Below, one piece after another: positions 24,902-38,246 of a stretch of DNA of 64,000 nucleotides (within the stretch, counting starts at the first letter, position 1; the number at the start of each line of letters is the position of its first letter). The notes beneath the pieces were generated by a model. That model had not been told where the DNA came from and searched no databases. It saw only the letters and a program-made list of their open reading frames with translations. The translations under genes were made by a program, and so were the position numbers. Source of the DNA: Arthrinium phaeospermum (lineage: Eukaryota > Ascomycota > Sordariomycetes > Amphisphaeriales > Apiosporaceae). The DNA lies in the NCBI GenBank assembly GCA_006503535.1, contig QYRS01000001.1, positions 2,232,001-2,296,000 on the forward strand, read 5' to 3'.

Positions 24902-27900
24902 ATGTCGGTTCCGGTCAATAACCCCACTGCTGCTGCCCAGCAAGCACTGAATAATACGTTGGATGACATCGTGAAGGACCTCAAAGCGAAGTCAGAATAC
25001 CCGAGCCCATTCTTGTATCGATCAGTCCGACGTAGCACGTCTCTCCGCTGTAGTTCGGCGCGCTATAGTGTAGCACTTGAGAGCCACTACTCGTACTACT
25101 CTCATAAGACCTTGCTCAATACTGACAGACATCCGGCTTCGGACAGGGCGAGCGACGAAACACGCAAACATGCGGCATTGCGTTTGCGAGAAATGGTGGT
25201 GTCCAAGTCCAAAGGTAAGTTCCTTGGAGGGGAAGCCCGGCGATATTGATGCAAAAAATGTGCTTGGTGGTGAGCATGAGCCGGAGCTGTGAAAGAGCCA
25301 TGGAAACAAGCACCCTGTTTCGGCTTGCTTGCGGCCATATTGTTTGGTGCAAGATTGTTGCCTGGGCAGATTTCTGGAAGCCCTGCCTCCCGGGCGGCCA
25401 TGCTGAAGGTCGCGGCATTGTGCAAACCTGCTCTTGGTTCAAGCTGTTTGGTCTTGCAGCACGGATAAGCTTGACCCAAATTCCTAAGAGCTCTGCATCT
25501 GGAAAAAGCCAAACATCAAAGCTTCCTCAATCTACGCTCATGCTCACCTACCATTGACAACACCTTTCATTGGCAAAATTGGTCATCACAGGAAATCCTA
25601 CCAACTCTTGAGCACCCTGGTTTGATTTGCTAACCAAAACGTGATATCAGACTTGGGAACCGATTCGTTCGGCTACTTCTACAACAACGTCAACCAGAAG
25701 ATTACACAACTGATTCACAGCAGCGTTCCGGCAGATCGCTTGGGCGGCGTTTACGCAATGGATGCCCTCGCAGATTTCGACGCAGTGGATGCCACTATCA
25801 AATACACGCGTTTCATGAACAACTTGAAAACGATTCTCCGTGGTCAAGACACAGTGCCTATGCAGCCTGCTGCCATTGCCCTTGGCAAGCTTTGCCGTCC
25901 CGGTGGCTCTCTTATTTCCGAACTTGTCGAATCCGAAGTAAAGACCTCATTGGAATGGCTTCAATCAGACCGTGTCGAGGAGAAGCGGTATAGCGCTGTC
26001 CTGGTGCTGCGAGAACTGGCCCGCAACTCGCCCACCCTCATGTACCAATATGTCGGCTTGATCTTCGAGCTCGTCTGGGTAGGCCTGCGTGATCCTCGAC
26101 AACTCATTCGTGTGGCCTCTGGCGAGACAGTATGCGCTTGCTTCCGAATCATCCGCGAGCGAGACCAAGAGATGAAGAGTGGCTGGATGTACAAGATGTA
26201 CAATGAGATGATCTCTGGCCTCAAGATTAACACGATTGAGTCTGTCCATGGATCACTATTGGTTCTCAAGGAGCTACTCGAGCAGGGCGGCATGTTCATG
26301 CAGGACCATTACATGGATGCTTGCGAAATTGTCTATCGGCATCGCGACCATCGAGATCCCATCATCCGAAAGACGGTGGTAGTACTCACGCCGGATCTGG
26401 CTAACTACGCTCCCTCTGAGTTCTCACACCAATATCTCCACAAGTTTATGGTTTACCTTTCCGGCATGTTGAAGAAAGACAAGGAGCGTAACGACGCCTT
26501 CCTGGCCATCGGCAACATCGCCAACTCCGTTAAGAGCGCGATTGCCCCCTACCTAGACGGAGTATTGATCTACGTCAGAGAAGGTCTCAGTATCCAATCT
26601 CGGAAGCGGGGCTCGGTCGACCCAGTCTTCGACTGTATTAGCAGACTTGCCGTTGCTGTTGGTCAGACCCTGAGCAAGTACATGGAGGCCTTGCTGGATC
26701 CCATCTTCGCCTGTGAGCTGACACCAAAGCTGACTCAAGCTCTTGTGGACATGGCATTCTACATCCCACCTGTCAAGGCAACCATCCAAGAACGTCTGCT
26801 GGACATGCTGAGCAAGGTACTCTGCGGAGAGCCTTTCAAACCCCTGGGTGCCCCCACACCTAATACACTGGCGTCCGTGCCGGTGATACCAAAGGATCCC
26901 AAGGATCCTCATGCATATGAGCACAGGAAGGCGGAAGTAAAGCTTGCCCTCAATACATTGGGCAGCTTTGATTTCTCAGGTGAGTACTCCTTACGATCTC
27001 GCAATACGGGACGCTTGGTGGGCCATGACATGGTTGCTGGTGGTAGTGGAAGTGACGGTGGTGCTAACCCAAGTGCTAGGACATGTCCTCAACGAATTCG
27101 TCCGGGATGTGGCTATCAAGTATGTCGAAGATGACGATGCACAAATCCGTGAAGCGGCTGCCCTTACTTGCTGCCAGCTTTACGTTCGCGACCCCATCGT
27201 CAATCAGACTAGTTACCACGCTCTCCAGGTAGTCGGCGATGTTATAGAGAAACTACTGACTGTAGGAGTGGCCGACCCCGAAGCCGGCATCCGACGTACA
27301 GTCCTCGCCGCACTTGACGAGCGCTTCGACCCTCACCTGGCCAAAGCCGAGAATATCCGTACCCTCTTCTACGCCCTGAATGACGAGGACTTCTCCATCA
27401 GAGAAGTGTCTATTTCCATCATAGGCCGCCTGGCCCGCTACAACCCCGCCTATGTCATTCCATCATTACGAAAGACCCTTATACAGATGCTCACAGAACT
27501 GGAATACACTGATGTGGCGCGCAACAAGGAGGAGAGTGCCAAACTACTCAGCCTTCTCGTCCAGAATGCGCAAGGCCTTGTCAAGCCCTATGTTGAGCCC
27601 ATGATGGCCGTTCTTCTCCCCAAAGCGCGAGACACAAGCCCAGCTGTGGCGGCTACTATCCTCAAAGCTATTGGAGAGCTCTGCACAGTTGGCGGAGAAG
27701 ACATGCTCGTTCACAAGGAGAAGCTCATGCCCATCATTATTGACGCACTACAGGATCAAAGCTCGACTGCAAAGCGCGAGGCGGCCCTACACACACTTGG
27801 CCAGCTTGCTAGCAACAGTGGCTACGTGATTGACCCCTACCTCGAATACCCCGAACTCCTCGAGATCCTCCAAGCGATCATTCGGTCCGAACCACAGCGC

Positions 27901-30900
27901 GGTCCTCTTCGACAGGAAACGATCAAATTGATGGGTATTCTGGGTGCATTGGATCCATATCGCCATCAGGTATTTACCCGCTTCTTTGACGAACTCAACA
28001 GCGTTTGTACTATCGACAAGTGGAGATATGAGTACAAGCCTAAAAGACCGAATGATTACATATATGCATTCGAGAAAGACCCCGAGAAAGATTGGGAGTT
28101 GGCTAACAAAAAGATACAGCAAGTCGAAGAGCGCATCCCCGACGCCAAACAAAACGTCGAAGCCACACGCATGACGGATATTTCGCTCATGATGACAGGG
28201 TTGACGCCGTCGGCTAAAGAGTATTACCCTACGGTGGTCATCAATGCTCTACTTAACATTCTGAAGGACCAGTCCCTCCAGACACACCATGCTGCAGTTG
28301 TCGAGGCCATCATGAACATCTTCCGCACTCTTGGTCTCGAATGTGTCCCGTTCCTTGATCGCATCGTTCCCGCTTTCATTTCCACGATCAGGACCTGTCC
28401 AGACACGAAGAAGGAGCCCTACTTTAGTCAACTAGCTGGCTTGGTCAACATCGTGAGACAGCACATTCGCAACTTTCTACCAGAGATCGTAGATACGCTG
28501 CAAGACTTCTGGCCCAAGTCCTCTGGCCCCCTTCAATCAACGATATTATCTTTGATCGAGGCGATATCCCGATCTCTTGAAGGGGAGTTCAAGATCTACC
28601 TGGCGCGCCTGCTACCGATGATGCTTAGTGTGCTTGATAAGGACTCGTCGCCAAAGCGCATCCCTTCCGAGAAAGTCTTGCATGCCTTCCTCGTCTTCGG
28701 AGCGAGCGCTGAAGAGTACATGCATCTTATCATCCCGGTGGTCGTTCAGACTTTCGAGAAGCTCGGTCAGCCTACATTCTTGCGCAAGTCGGCGGTCGAA
28801 ACTATTGGCAAAATCTCTCGCCAAGTCAACCTCAATGATTACGCAGCCAAAATCATTCACCCGCTAGCTCGTCTCCTGGGTACCCCGGCGGACATGTCTT
28901 TGAGGCATGCTGCTCTCGATACTCTATGTGCCCTCATCCAGCAACTTGGCAAGGACTACTTGCACTTCATGGGTACCGTGAATAAGGTTCTGCAGGCATA
29001 TCCCATTCAGCATCAGAACTACGAACTCCTTGTCAGCAAGTTACAGAAGGGCGAAGTATTGCCCCAAGATCTGAGTTCCGAGACGCAGTTTGTCGACCAG
29101 CAGGACGAGCCCATCTTTGCTGAGCTCGGGTCCAAGAAGCTCGAGATGAACGCTATCCATCTCAAAACCGCCTGGGATACCAAGGGAAAGTCGACCAAAG
29201 AGGATTGGCAGGAGTGGCTGCGGAGGTTCAGCACAACACTGCTCACCGAATCCCCTAACCATGCTCTGCGGGCCTGTGCGGTTCTGGCTAGTATGCACCT
29301 GCCACTCGCACGCGAGCTGTTCAACTCTGCCTTTGTTTCCTGCTGGAGCGAGCTTTATGAGAACTACCAGGACGAGCTGATTGTGAATATTGAACAAGCC
29401 ATTAAGTGTGAGCATGTTCCGCCGGATCTGCTGGGTCTTCTGCTCAACCTGGCCGAATTCATGGAGCACGACGACAAGGCTCTTCCGATCGATATTAGGA
29501 TTCTTGGAAGAGAAGCAGCCCGCTGCCACGCTTACGCCAAGGCACTTCACTATAAGGAACTCGAGTTCTTGCAAGATCAGAGCGGCCCGGCTGTCGAAGC
29601 ATTGATCGACATCAACAACCAGCTACAACAGTACGATGCAGCAATCGGCATTCTCCGCAAGGCCCAGCTCTATAAAGATGGTATCCGCCTGAGAGAGACA
29701 TGGTTCGAGAAGCTGGAGCGATGGGACGAGGCTCTAGAATCGTATAACAAACGCGAGGCGAATGTTCCCGCCGACCAAGCAATCCCTATCGACATTGTTA
29801 TGGGCAAGATGCGATGTTTCCATGCCTTGGGCGAGTGGGATGCCCTGGCAGGCTTGGCGGGCAACACTTGGTCCAACTCAGCTCCCGAGATCCAACGACT
29901 GATTGCCCCTCTCGCTACTGCCGCCGCATGGGGCTTGGGCAAATGGGATGCCATGGATAACTACCTGCAGTCTCTTAAGCGCCATTCTCCAGACAGGTCC
30001 TTCTTCGGCGCCATCCTTGCTCTTCACCGCAACCAGTTCCGAGAGGCAGCCGCCTGCATCCAACAGACCCGTGAGGGCCTTGATACGGAGCTTAGTGCGC
30101 TTGTTAGTGAATCGTACAACCGAGCGTACCAAGTCGTGGTTAGAGTCCAAATGCTTGCGGAGCTTGAGGAGTTGATCGTGTACAAGCAAGCCGACGACAA
30201 GAAGAAGGCAACATTGCGTCGAACATGGGAAGTGCGTCTTCAAGGTTGCCAGCGGAACGTCGAGACCTGGTCGAGGATGCTGCGTCTGCGTGGACTGGTA
30301 CTCGCACCCCATGAGAACATGCACATGTGGATCAAGTTCTGCAACCTATGCAGAAAGTCGCAGCGCATGGGTCTTGCCGAGAAGTGGCTCAAGCAGCTCA
30401 TTGGTACCGAGGCTCCCTTGGAGTCGGTTATTCCATACTGGAACAATGAAGTAGTCTTGTCGCAAAACTCCACTAGGAGAAATATGACGTCCCCGCCGCC
30501 CATCATGTACGCGATCTTGAAGTATCAGTGGGAATACGGCCAAACGACCGAACTGCGCAAGAAAGAATATCCCGAGAAGACATTGGCCTGCCTACGTGCT
30601 TTCACAGCCGACATCAGCCGCCAGTTTGATGTTGTTCGGAGCAACATGCAGCCCCAGATACCTAATGACCTTGGTGTAATGGGACCTATTAATGACTTCG
30701 GATACCCCGCCTCTAATCCGCAGACGCAAGCACAACGCATCAACATGCGATCCATTGATGAGTTGAACGAGTACACCCATCTCTTGGCCAAGTGCTACCT
30801 ACGACAAGGTGAATGGCAAGTTGCCCTCAACAAGGATGATTGGCAATACCACAACGTGCAGGACATCCTCACTTCGTACTCCAAGGCGACTCAATACAAT

Positions 30901-33155
30901 CCCAAGTGGTACAAGGCATGGCATGCTTGGGCACTGGCGAACTTTGAGATCGTCCAGGCCATCGGCTTACCATCCGTCAATGGGGCAATCTCACGGATGG
31001 ACCCCGCCGTCGTCGTCGGTCATGTTGTTCAAGCCGTACAAGGATTCTTCAAGTCTATTGCCCTTTCATCCGGCAGTTCGCTCCAGGACACTCTTCGGCT
31101 CCTCACGCTCTGGTTCGCCCATGGCGGTAGTAGCGAAGTCAATACGGCTGTCGTGCAAGGCTTTGGCACTGTCAGTGTAGACACATGGCTCGAAGTGATC
31201 CCGCAGCTCATTGCCCGCATCAATCAGCCAAACAGCCGGGTGCGACAGTCAATCCATAACCTGCTGTCGGACGTCGGTCGAACCCACCCTCAAGCCCTTG
31301 TTTACCCCCTCACGGTGGCAATGAAGTCGTCGCAGAGCACGCGCAGGTCACGATCGGCCGCCCAAATCATGGACAGCATGCGTGCGCACAGCCCCAATCT
31401 GGTCGAGCAAGCCGATTCTGTTAGTCACGAGTTGATCCGTGTTGCTGTTCTTTGGCATGAGCAATGGTATGAGGCACTTGAGGAGGCGTCGCGACTGTAC
31501 TTTGGCGACCAGAACGTCGAGGGCATGTTCAGCACTCTGGGCCCGCTACACGATCAGCTCGAAAGGGGCCCGCAAACTCTTCGCGAAATAAGCTTCGCGC
31601 AGACCTTTGGCCGCGACCTATCCGAAGCGCGAGAATGGTGCCGCCATTACGAGTCGAGCCAAGACGTCAACGACATCAATCAAGCGTGGGAGCTGTACTA
31701 CCACGTCTTCCGTCGTATCGGACGCCAGCTGCCACAGATGACATCTCTGGAGTTGGCTTATTGTTCCCCTCAGTTATTGGCATCCAAGGACCTCGATCTA
31801 GCGGTGCCTGGCACCTACAAGAGTGGGCAGCCTATCGTCCGAATCATCTCATTCGAGCCGACTGTTAGCGTCATCAATTCCAAGCAGCGACCTAGGAAGT
31901 TGATCATGAACGGGAGCGATGGTAGCGCCTATGCCTTTGTCCTCAAGGGACACGAAGATATCCGTCAAGATGAGCGTTGTATGCAGCTCTTCGGCTTGTG
32001 CAACACCCTACTAGCCCACGATTCCGAATGCTATAAGAGACATCTCGGCATCCAGCGTTACCCAGCTATCCCTCTCAGCCAGAACTCGGGTCTACTGGGT
32101 TGGGTCCCTAACAGCGACACTTTGCACGTTCTCATCCGCGAGTACCGCGATACACGCAAGATCTTGACTAACATCGAGCACCGCATCATGGTGCAAATGG
32201 CTCCCGACTACGAGACTCTCACCCTCATGCAGAAAGTGGAAGTGTTCGGCTACGCGCTGGACAACACTACTGGCCAGGACTTGTACCGTGTCCTCTGGCT
32301 GAAGAGCAAGTCATCCGAGGCTTGGCTGGAGCGACGAACCAACTACACACGATCGCTGGGTGTGATGAGCATAGTGGGCTACATTCTCGGCCTTGGCGAT
32401 CGTCATCCTAGCAACTTCATGCTTGATCGTGTCACCGGCAAGATCATCCATATCGATTTTGGCGACTGCTTCGAGGTGGCCTGCAAGCGAGACAAGTACC
32501 CCGAGCAGGTACCGTTCCGATTGACGCGCATGCTCACATATGCCATGGAAGTTAGCAACATCGAGGGCAGTTTCCGCATTACGTGCGAACAGGTGATGCG
32601 GGTATTGAGAGATAACAAGGAGAGCGTCATGGCTGTTCTCGAGGCTGTGAGTATTGTGCCGCCACCGTTTGTATGTGCTATGCTAATCTGTATTGCGACC
32701 AGTTCATTCACGATCCCCTCCTTAGTTGGGGTCTCACTAATGTTGCGTCTCCCACGGGTCCCGACTTCCGCAACGCAGACCGCGAGCATGCCATGGAGGC
32801 CAACCCTGGCGCCCCCAGAGCCAGACGTCCGTCGATCCTGGCAGCCAACCAGCCACCGTCCGAGTTCCTTGCCGGGCAGATTGATGGATCTGTCACGGGT
32901 GGTCCGCCGGGTGTTCGACCTCGTGCTAGAACCAATTCGAGCGCAGTCAACGGCCATACCGAGAACATCGAGACGGAAGCCCGCAATGCCAGGGCCGTGG
33001 AGGTGCTGGGTCGTGTTAGCCAGAAACTTAACGGTCGTGATTTCAAGCCCGAAGAGGAGCTTGAACCGGTCACGCAGGTCAACAAGCTCATCATCCAGGC
33101 CACCAGACTGGAGAACCTCTGCCAGCACTACATCGGATGGTGTCCTTTCTGGTAA
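24902..33155 (+). CDS. TOR: TOR serine/threonine kinase (PI3K-related)
   Basis: TOR is the nutrient-sensing kinase of TORC1/TORC2 on vacuolar and plasma membranes. Exons: 24902..24990, 25147..25214, 25651..26979, 27080..32646, 32703..33155; the product has 2,501 residues. N-terminal HEAT repeats fill about residues 50-1300, then the FAT domain, the FRB domain (VSHELIRVAVLWHEQWYE, about 1943, with the Ser that rapamycin-resistant mutants alter), and the kinase domain with VLKGHEDIRQDER, GLGDRHPSNF (about 2268) and HIDFGDCFE (about 2287). It ends with the FATC motif CQHYIGWCPFW. All five exons are in frame with no break across 7.5 kb. Intron 2 is unusually long at 436 bases. The ATG at 24902 matches fungal TOR starts (ALNNTLDDIVKDLKAK). 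Confidence 0.98.
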
Positions 33156-36137
33156 AGAAAGGGGGAGGAATGTGTGTTCTTGCTTTCTCGCTCCATTGCA
33201 TAGCGCTACTGGCGTACCCTTCCGAAATCGGCGTACCCCACGGCTTGGGGCCATGATGACGTTGTGTGGCGTTGGGGAGGATCACATCACAATATTTCGT
33301 CGCGATAGCATTCCGGAGTTTGGCAAGAAGGGAAGGGGTGGGGCGGAATTTCTGCAACTTGTGTGTGTATATGTTCTGTTTTTCTATACTAGGGGAGGAG
33401 TTCTTTTTCTTGATTCCTGCAACGAAAGGCGATCTGCTTTTTACGAAGAAGGTTTGGGACCGACCACATCTATGGCTCCTACTGTTTCTGCGTGCTCTTT
33501 CTTTTCCCACGAGATGATAGTCGATCGGTCCGTGGCGATGTTTGTATGTATGAGTATAAAGCACCTCACATAGTGGACACTTCTTGATTGTGTTGACCTT
33601 ACCTTGCGTTTTATTGCTTGTGTTCTTGACTTCTAGTCACCTTTGCATCTTTTACATTGTGTAATGTGTTTTTGCTCTCATAAAGGGGTTTCAACACGAG
33701 GTAAAATCTCAATACTTTTCTCCAGGGCAGATAGGGGATAGGGGCCAGTGGCTGTATCACCTCTATGCCCCTGTATCAGGGGTTTTATCTGACAACCAAC
33801 GAGGATCCTCCAATGTCCATCCTCAAAAATGAACGCAGTTAACTTCAAGAATAGCCATTGGGGAAGTCAAAGCTCACGCTTTGTGGCGATCGGTAGGAGA
33901 AAAGTCTGGACTCGCTGGAAAGTAAAGGCTTACTCACCCAAGGGCCTGTCTACATGTACACCAAGACACAGACATACACATTCAGCTGGGGTCCACCAGT
34001 AAGCTCAGATCTGATGGTACACGCCGATTCCGTTCCATCAATCCAAGTTGCCTTATGCATGGTGAAATCGTGTTCCCTGGTGACCAGTGGGCAATTATGT
34101 CAGTCATCACGCGGGAGTTGGTCCTTGGTGGTATTGAGGGGCTACCATGGACTCCGAAACCTGGGCTATTCTGGCAAGTCAGATATAAAGACATAACACT
34201 CTTCGTTTGCTCGAATATCCATAAATTCTCCGGCAGGCTGCTGCTGCGACAGGGCGGCTATCTAATCACGATCTAGCCCTTCCCTATCGCTCTCCGTGGG
34301 CTGACTAGGGTTGCATTGGTTCGGCACTGCTGGAAGTTGCTTGGTCCTGCGTTGTTTTGTGATTCATGTCGTTTCTGTCGTGTTATGTTGGCACCTGGAG
34401 ACCAGATTCCAGCGGCCCATGTTCTGGGACGGTCTGGGAGAGGCTCAATGCTCCTGAGGCGACTGAGAATCACAATGGCGTACTTCGATCGCCAAGAATC
34501 TCGTACGAAGGGTCGATCTGGGCCACACCAAGGTTCCATCATGGCCACTAGGCAAATGATGATTTCTTGCCTTGTGCGGGAATGAAGTTGTGTCTTTTCA
34601 ACCTCCATTTTCGAATCTGGTTGCCGTCTGTAATCTTTTCAGGCCCGTTGTCAGCTTCTACCTGCATATCAACAATTCCGTATCTGAATGGAATCAGGGA
34701 AGCGGGAACTCGCCTACCTGCATGAATACGGCAAGTGCCGCTTCGGACCACGATCGGACCGCACACAGCCATGGAGCATTTTGCCAGTGTTCGCTGGCAA
34801 GTCACATTTCCCTTTTCTTCCCACCTCACACGGTACGTGTTGCAGAAGTAACATGCATCCATGGCCGTTCCAGTCGCGCAAGCTGCCCGGAATGCCCAAT
34901 GCAGCACGTCGCCCTTGCTGGTGCCTGGCTTTTGGCCTTGACCTCATATCGTGAGGAATCCAGATCAGCCTCTCATCGTGCACCTGTCCGACTACCTGGT
35001 TCTCGAGTGAGGACTTGAGCATTCGGAAGAACCATTCCTTTTGGCCCACTCTGGCGAGCTGCGTTGCTGTGACACCAGGCGGGAGAGATTTGTGCAATGA
35101 TTGCCCGAACGAGCTTAATGCAGCAACCGACTTGCTGCGAGTTTCCAAATGAAACCTTGCCCAAACTCGTATCTCCGCCACTCCCGACCCGAAGCGAACA
35201 AACAAGTGCTGAAGAGTATCATAACTTCCGTTTCTCTGAGGCCATGTTCTGCCCAAAAATGTGGACAGCAAAGCTGTATCGTGATGCAGGTCACCAACTG
35301 ACAAGTTAGTCAACTGCCGGCTTCTCTTCCAACCCGACACGCATCGCCGGTGCTTCCATAGGGGAGCGCTGTGAGGGCCTCGAGCCTATGACGAAGGTGT
35401 GTTCTGCGGTGTAACTATCCATTATGGGTTGAGGTTGCACAGTTCAGGTAGGCCTGGCCGGTTCTCTCGACGAAAACCAGCACACAGATGGATCGTAACC
35501 GTGACCCAGATGCACAGTTGATCGAAAGCGGACATGTTAGGAGACGAGAGACGATAAGTTGGGGCTGCAAGTCGTATATATAATGGTCAACCCACCGGGG
35601 CCTCCACAACGGGAAGTCTGGGGGGACGCGACGCCTTTATCCTAAATCTTTGACAAGCGGGAGCAACCTCGGCTCTCATCCAGCCCTTGCTGCCCGACAC
35701 ACTGCTGACGCACGCAAACACGCGACGCCCAATATACGTACGTAGCCACTGCCTTGGTTTCCTTGTCTTAAACACGCGGGCGCTGTGTCCAGGTAACTCA
35801 ATGCACTCAGCCACGACTGCAGTCCCTGAATTTGACTGACCGGCTCTCCAGTACACGATCTCGTGGGGTTCTCACGCCATTCTTCTTCGCCCCCCACCCA
35901 GCGTCCCGCCTGTGTTCAGGTAGAACAACTTCAGGTTCGCGATGCATTTCCTCAACTCCGATCCCCTCTTTCCCTCCTGTCTGGGTATTTTACCTCAGCC
36001 GAAGGCGACCTGCCCCCTCACGCCCCCTACTTCAACGAATTCCTTTCCCAATAAAACTGTACGCCCTTGTTTACAACAATGTCTCGGGTATCATTAGGCT
36101 GCTACAGAAGAGAAAGAAAAGGGAACCAATCGTCAAC
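33156..36137. other. 3-kb gene-poor region
   Basis: No supported gene. The first 450 bases are TOR 3' flank. A 208-codon open frame on the minus strand (34714-35340) has no recognisable motif and overlaps equally long frames on the other strand. CT-rich sequence near 35960-36060 is the leader of the next gene. Confidence 0.5.
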
Positions 36138-36494
36138 ATGTGTCGCAAGGTCAAAACCAAGGCGGTCTGTGCCACTTGCAACGACCGCATCGGGGAGAAT
36201 ACCAACACCCAGTGGTGCCGGGACGCGCGGCGCCGGGGCACCCTGGGGCGCTGCACCGCCGGCCTCCGCCGCGCCGAGGAGGAGTTTCGGGGCGAGGAGT
36301 GCCGGAAGTGCTGCTTGGCCCGTGAGTCCTTCATGAGCCAGCTCGAGATGAGCGATTTTGCGGCCAAGGGGCTCGGCTGGCGGCGGGCCGCGAGCGGCGG
36401 CGGCGGCGGCGGCGGCGGGGGCAATGGGGGTCGGGGTCGGGCTCTCGACGACAGTTGTGATAGCGATGACTTTGGTTCTCCTTACACGTGGTAG
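36138..36494 (+). CDS. Small Cys/Arg-rich fungal protein
   Basis: The 118-residue ORF starts MCRKVKTKAVCATCND at 36138; the frame is open upstream but that part has no conserved character, and this ATG gives the family-like start. Seven cysteines occur in the first 63 residues, four of them as two C-x2-C pairs (CATC, CRKC), plus QWCRDARRRGTLGRC, suggesting a zinc-binding or disulfide module. Low-complexity Gly (a GGC repeat in DNA, 36396-36420) and an acidic tail (DDSCDSDDFG) follow. There is no signal peptide, so an intracellular location is likely. Similar small Cys-rich proteins are common in Sordariomycetes and have no assigned role. Confidence 0.6.
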   Translation: MCRKVKTKAVCATCNDRIGENTNTQWCRDARRRGTLGRCTAGLRRAEEEFRGEECRKCCLARESFMSQLEMSDFAAKGLGWRRAASGGGGGGGGGNGGRGRALDDSCDSDDFGSPYTW

Positions 36495-38246
36495 TGCAGT
36501 AGCGGGTTTACCTTTTCTTTTCTGGGTTTTCTACGAAGTGATAGTAGGAGGGGGGTACGACTGGCTGGTGGTAGAGATGTGGCTTACCTACCTGCATGTA
36601 GTGTAGTTTCTTTTGATGCTATTTATATCTCGTGTCAACGTCATCGGGGCGTGTTTCTGCGATATGCAGTGCGACTCGGCCAGTGGTTAGCAGCCTATTT
36701 GTGAGCTGCGTGGTTGGTCTCGCCCCGCCCAGGCAGGAGGAGAGCATTCTGATCTTGTATCGTGCATATTTCGCCTGGTCTAGTCGGGATACTAATGTTC
36801 ACCTGTTGTTCAGTCGAGCTACTTGAGTACCTAATGTTAGAGTCGATATTGCCTGTGCTCCTCCATACACGTAGCTCGGGCTTTCTTGGCTGTATCAATG
36901 TAACAACATCGCAGCTGGGGCTGCTACCTTACCAGGATCCTCCTTGCTTTCTTTCTCTGTCCTGAAACAGAACCGAATACTGAACGGTATGTGCAACCAC
37001 GACTCGTATCTCATGGCAGTTAAAGTACATCTCACAAATATAGGCGGGCACTATTTTGCAAATTAAAATCAGCTCCTCCCATAAGGTTGTTTGTAGATAG
37101 GAGGGTAGCTCCTTGCGTTGCATTCGGGCCCTTAGCTGCTACAGCTCCGGGATGAGATATAATGACAACAAACCTGTGGCTTGTTCCCATGGCGATGTAA
37201 AACATATGATCGTCAAGCCGGGTAATAAGAGCTAGGAAATACTCACGGACAGGTAAATTCCGTAGTGCGTTTCTACTTGCAGGGGTTAAACGCCCTAAGT
37301 AGTTATAAATCCAAATGGGGGAAAGCGCATAGGTTAGTCGGTTTCTTTTGTTTTTAAATGCCGCCTACCTCGTGCCTCGAGACTTAACGACCGACTCCCC
37401 CCCAGCCAGCGTGGAAGGGCATTTCCGACTTGGCTGACTGGACCGAATTCTATTCGCCCTCTGACTGCCTGGCTCTCTCCTTCCCTGCCTAACTTCCACT
37501 TTACTTCTCGCCTAAACACTGCGCACGAGCCAACTCAGCCCCGCCCCCCTTTTGTTTATGAGATTGATTGGTGGGCCGCCGTCTTCTGTCATCAACTGCG
37601 TCCTTCTTTCCTCGTCTGGTGGCACTTTTCGGTTCGAAGCTGAATCGCTACGCTTTGTGCTTGCTTCATGAGGTGGAGTGAAGCCTCCCTACCCTCTGTT
37701 CGCATAGACACCTTGAGGGAGCTGCTTTTGCATCAATTGGTGGATGAAGCATTACCAGCACGTGTTGCTGTGCCAGGCGATTCGTGGCACGCTTTCTGGT
37801 TCGTTTCCCTATCACATCTCCCCGCCACACCACAGCTTCACATCCACGCAACGCGGCCACCTACTCGACCGCCAAGCCAAACAAAATCACTGTCTCATAC
37901 GAGCCCAAACAGAGCACTCACATACTCACCGCTGGATTTCCCACGTCGGTCGTGACAACCCTGTAAGATGATGCTTGATCCAATACCTCTTTTCTTCAAT
38001 CCTCTTATCATCCAAAGCCTCATCACACAGCATTTCACAACATTTCTAACATCAGGCAGATATTGTGGCATGCACCAATTCCCTCCCCACACATCACATC
38101 CTTGACTGCGCCCTCCAACGCCATAATATGGTTCTCATTGACGCGTTACGTCGCTTCAAGCACACCGGGTCATAATACTGAGTTCTCACCATACTTGCCC
38201 ATTTGTAAGCTTGCCACTTTGATCCTTTCTTTCCTGTACCAAAAGA
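36495..38246. other. 1.8-kb gene-poor region
   Basis: No gene seen. The right end, from about 37900, is C-rich and T-poor as expected for the leader of the next gene. Confidence 0.5.

Noticed and set aside
34714..35340. Minus-strand open frame of 208 codons in the gene-poor region after TOR
   Set aside because: Overlaps similar-length frames on the other strand, no motif, no intron signals, no promoter character.
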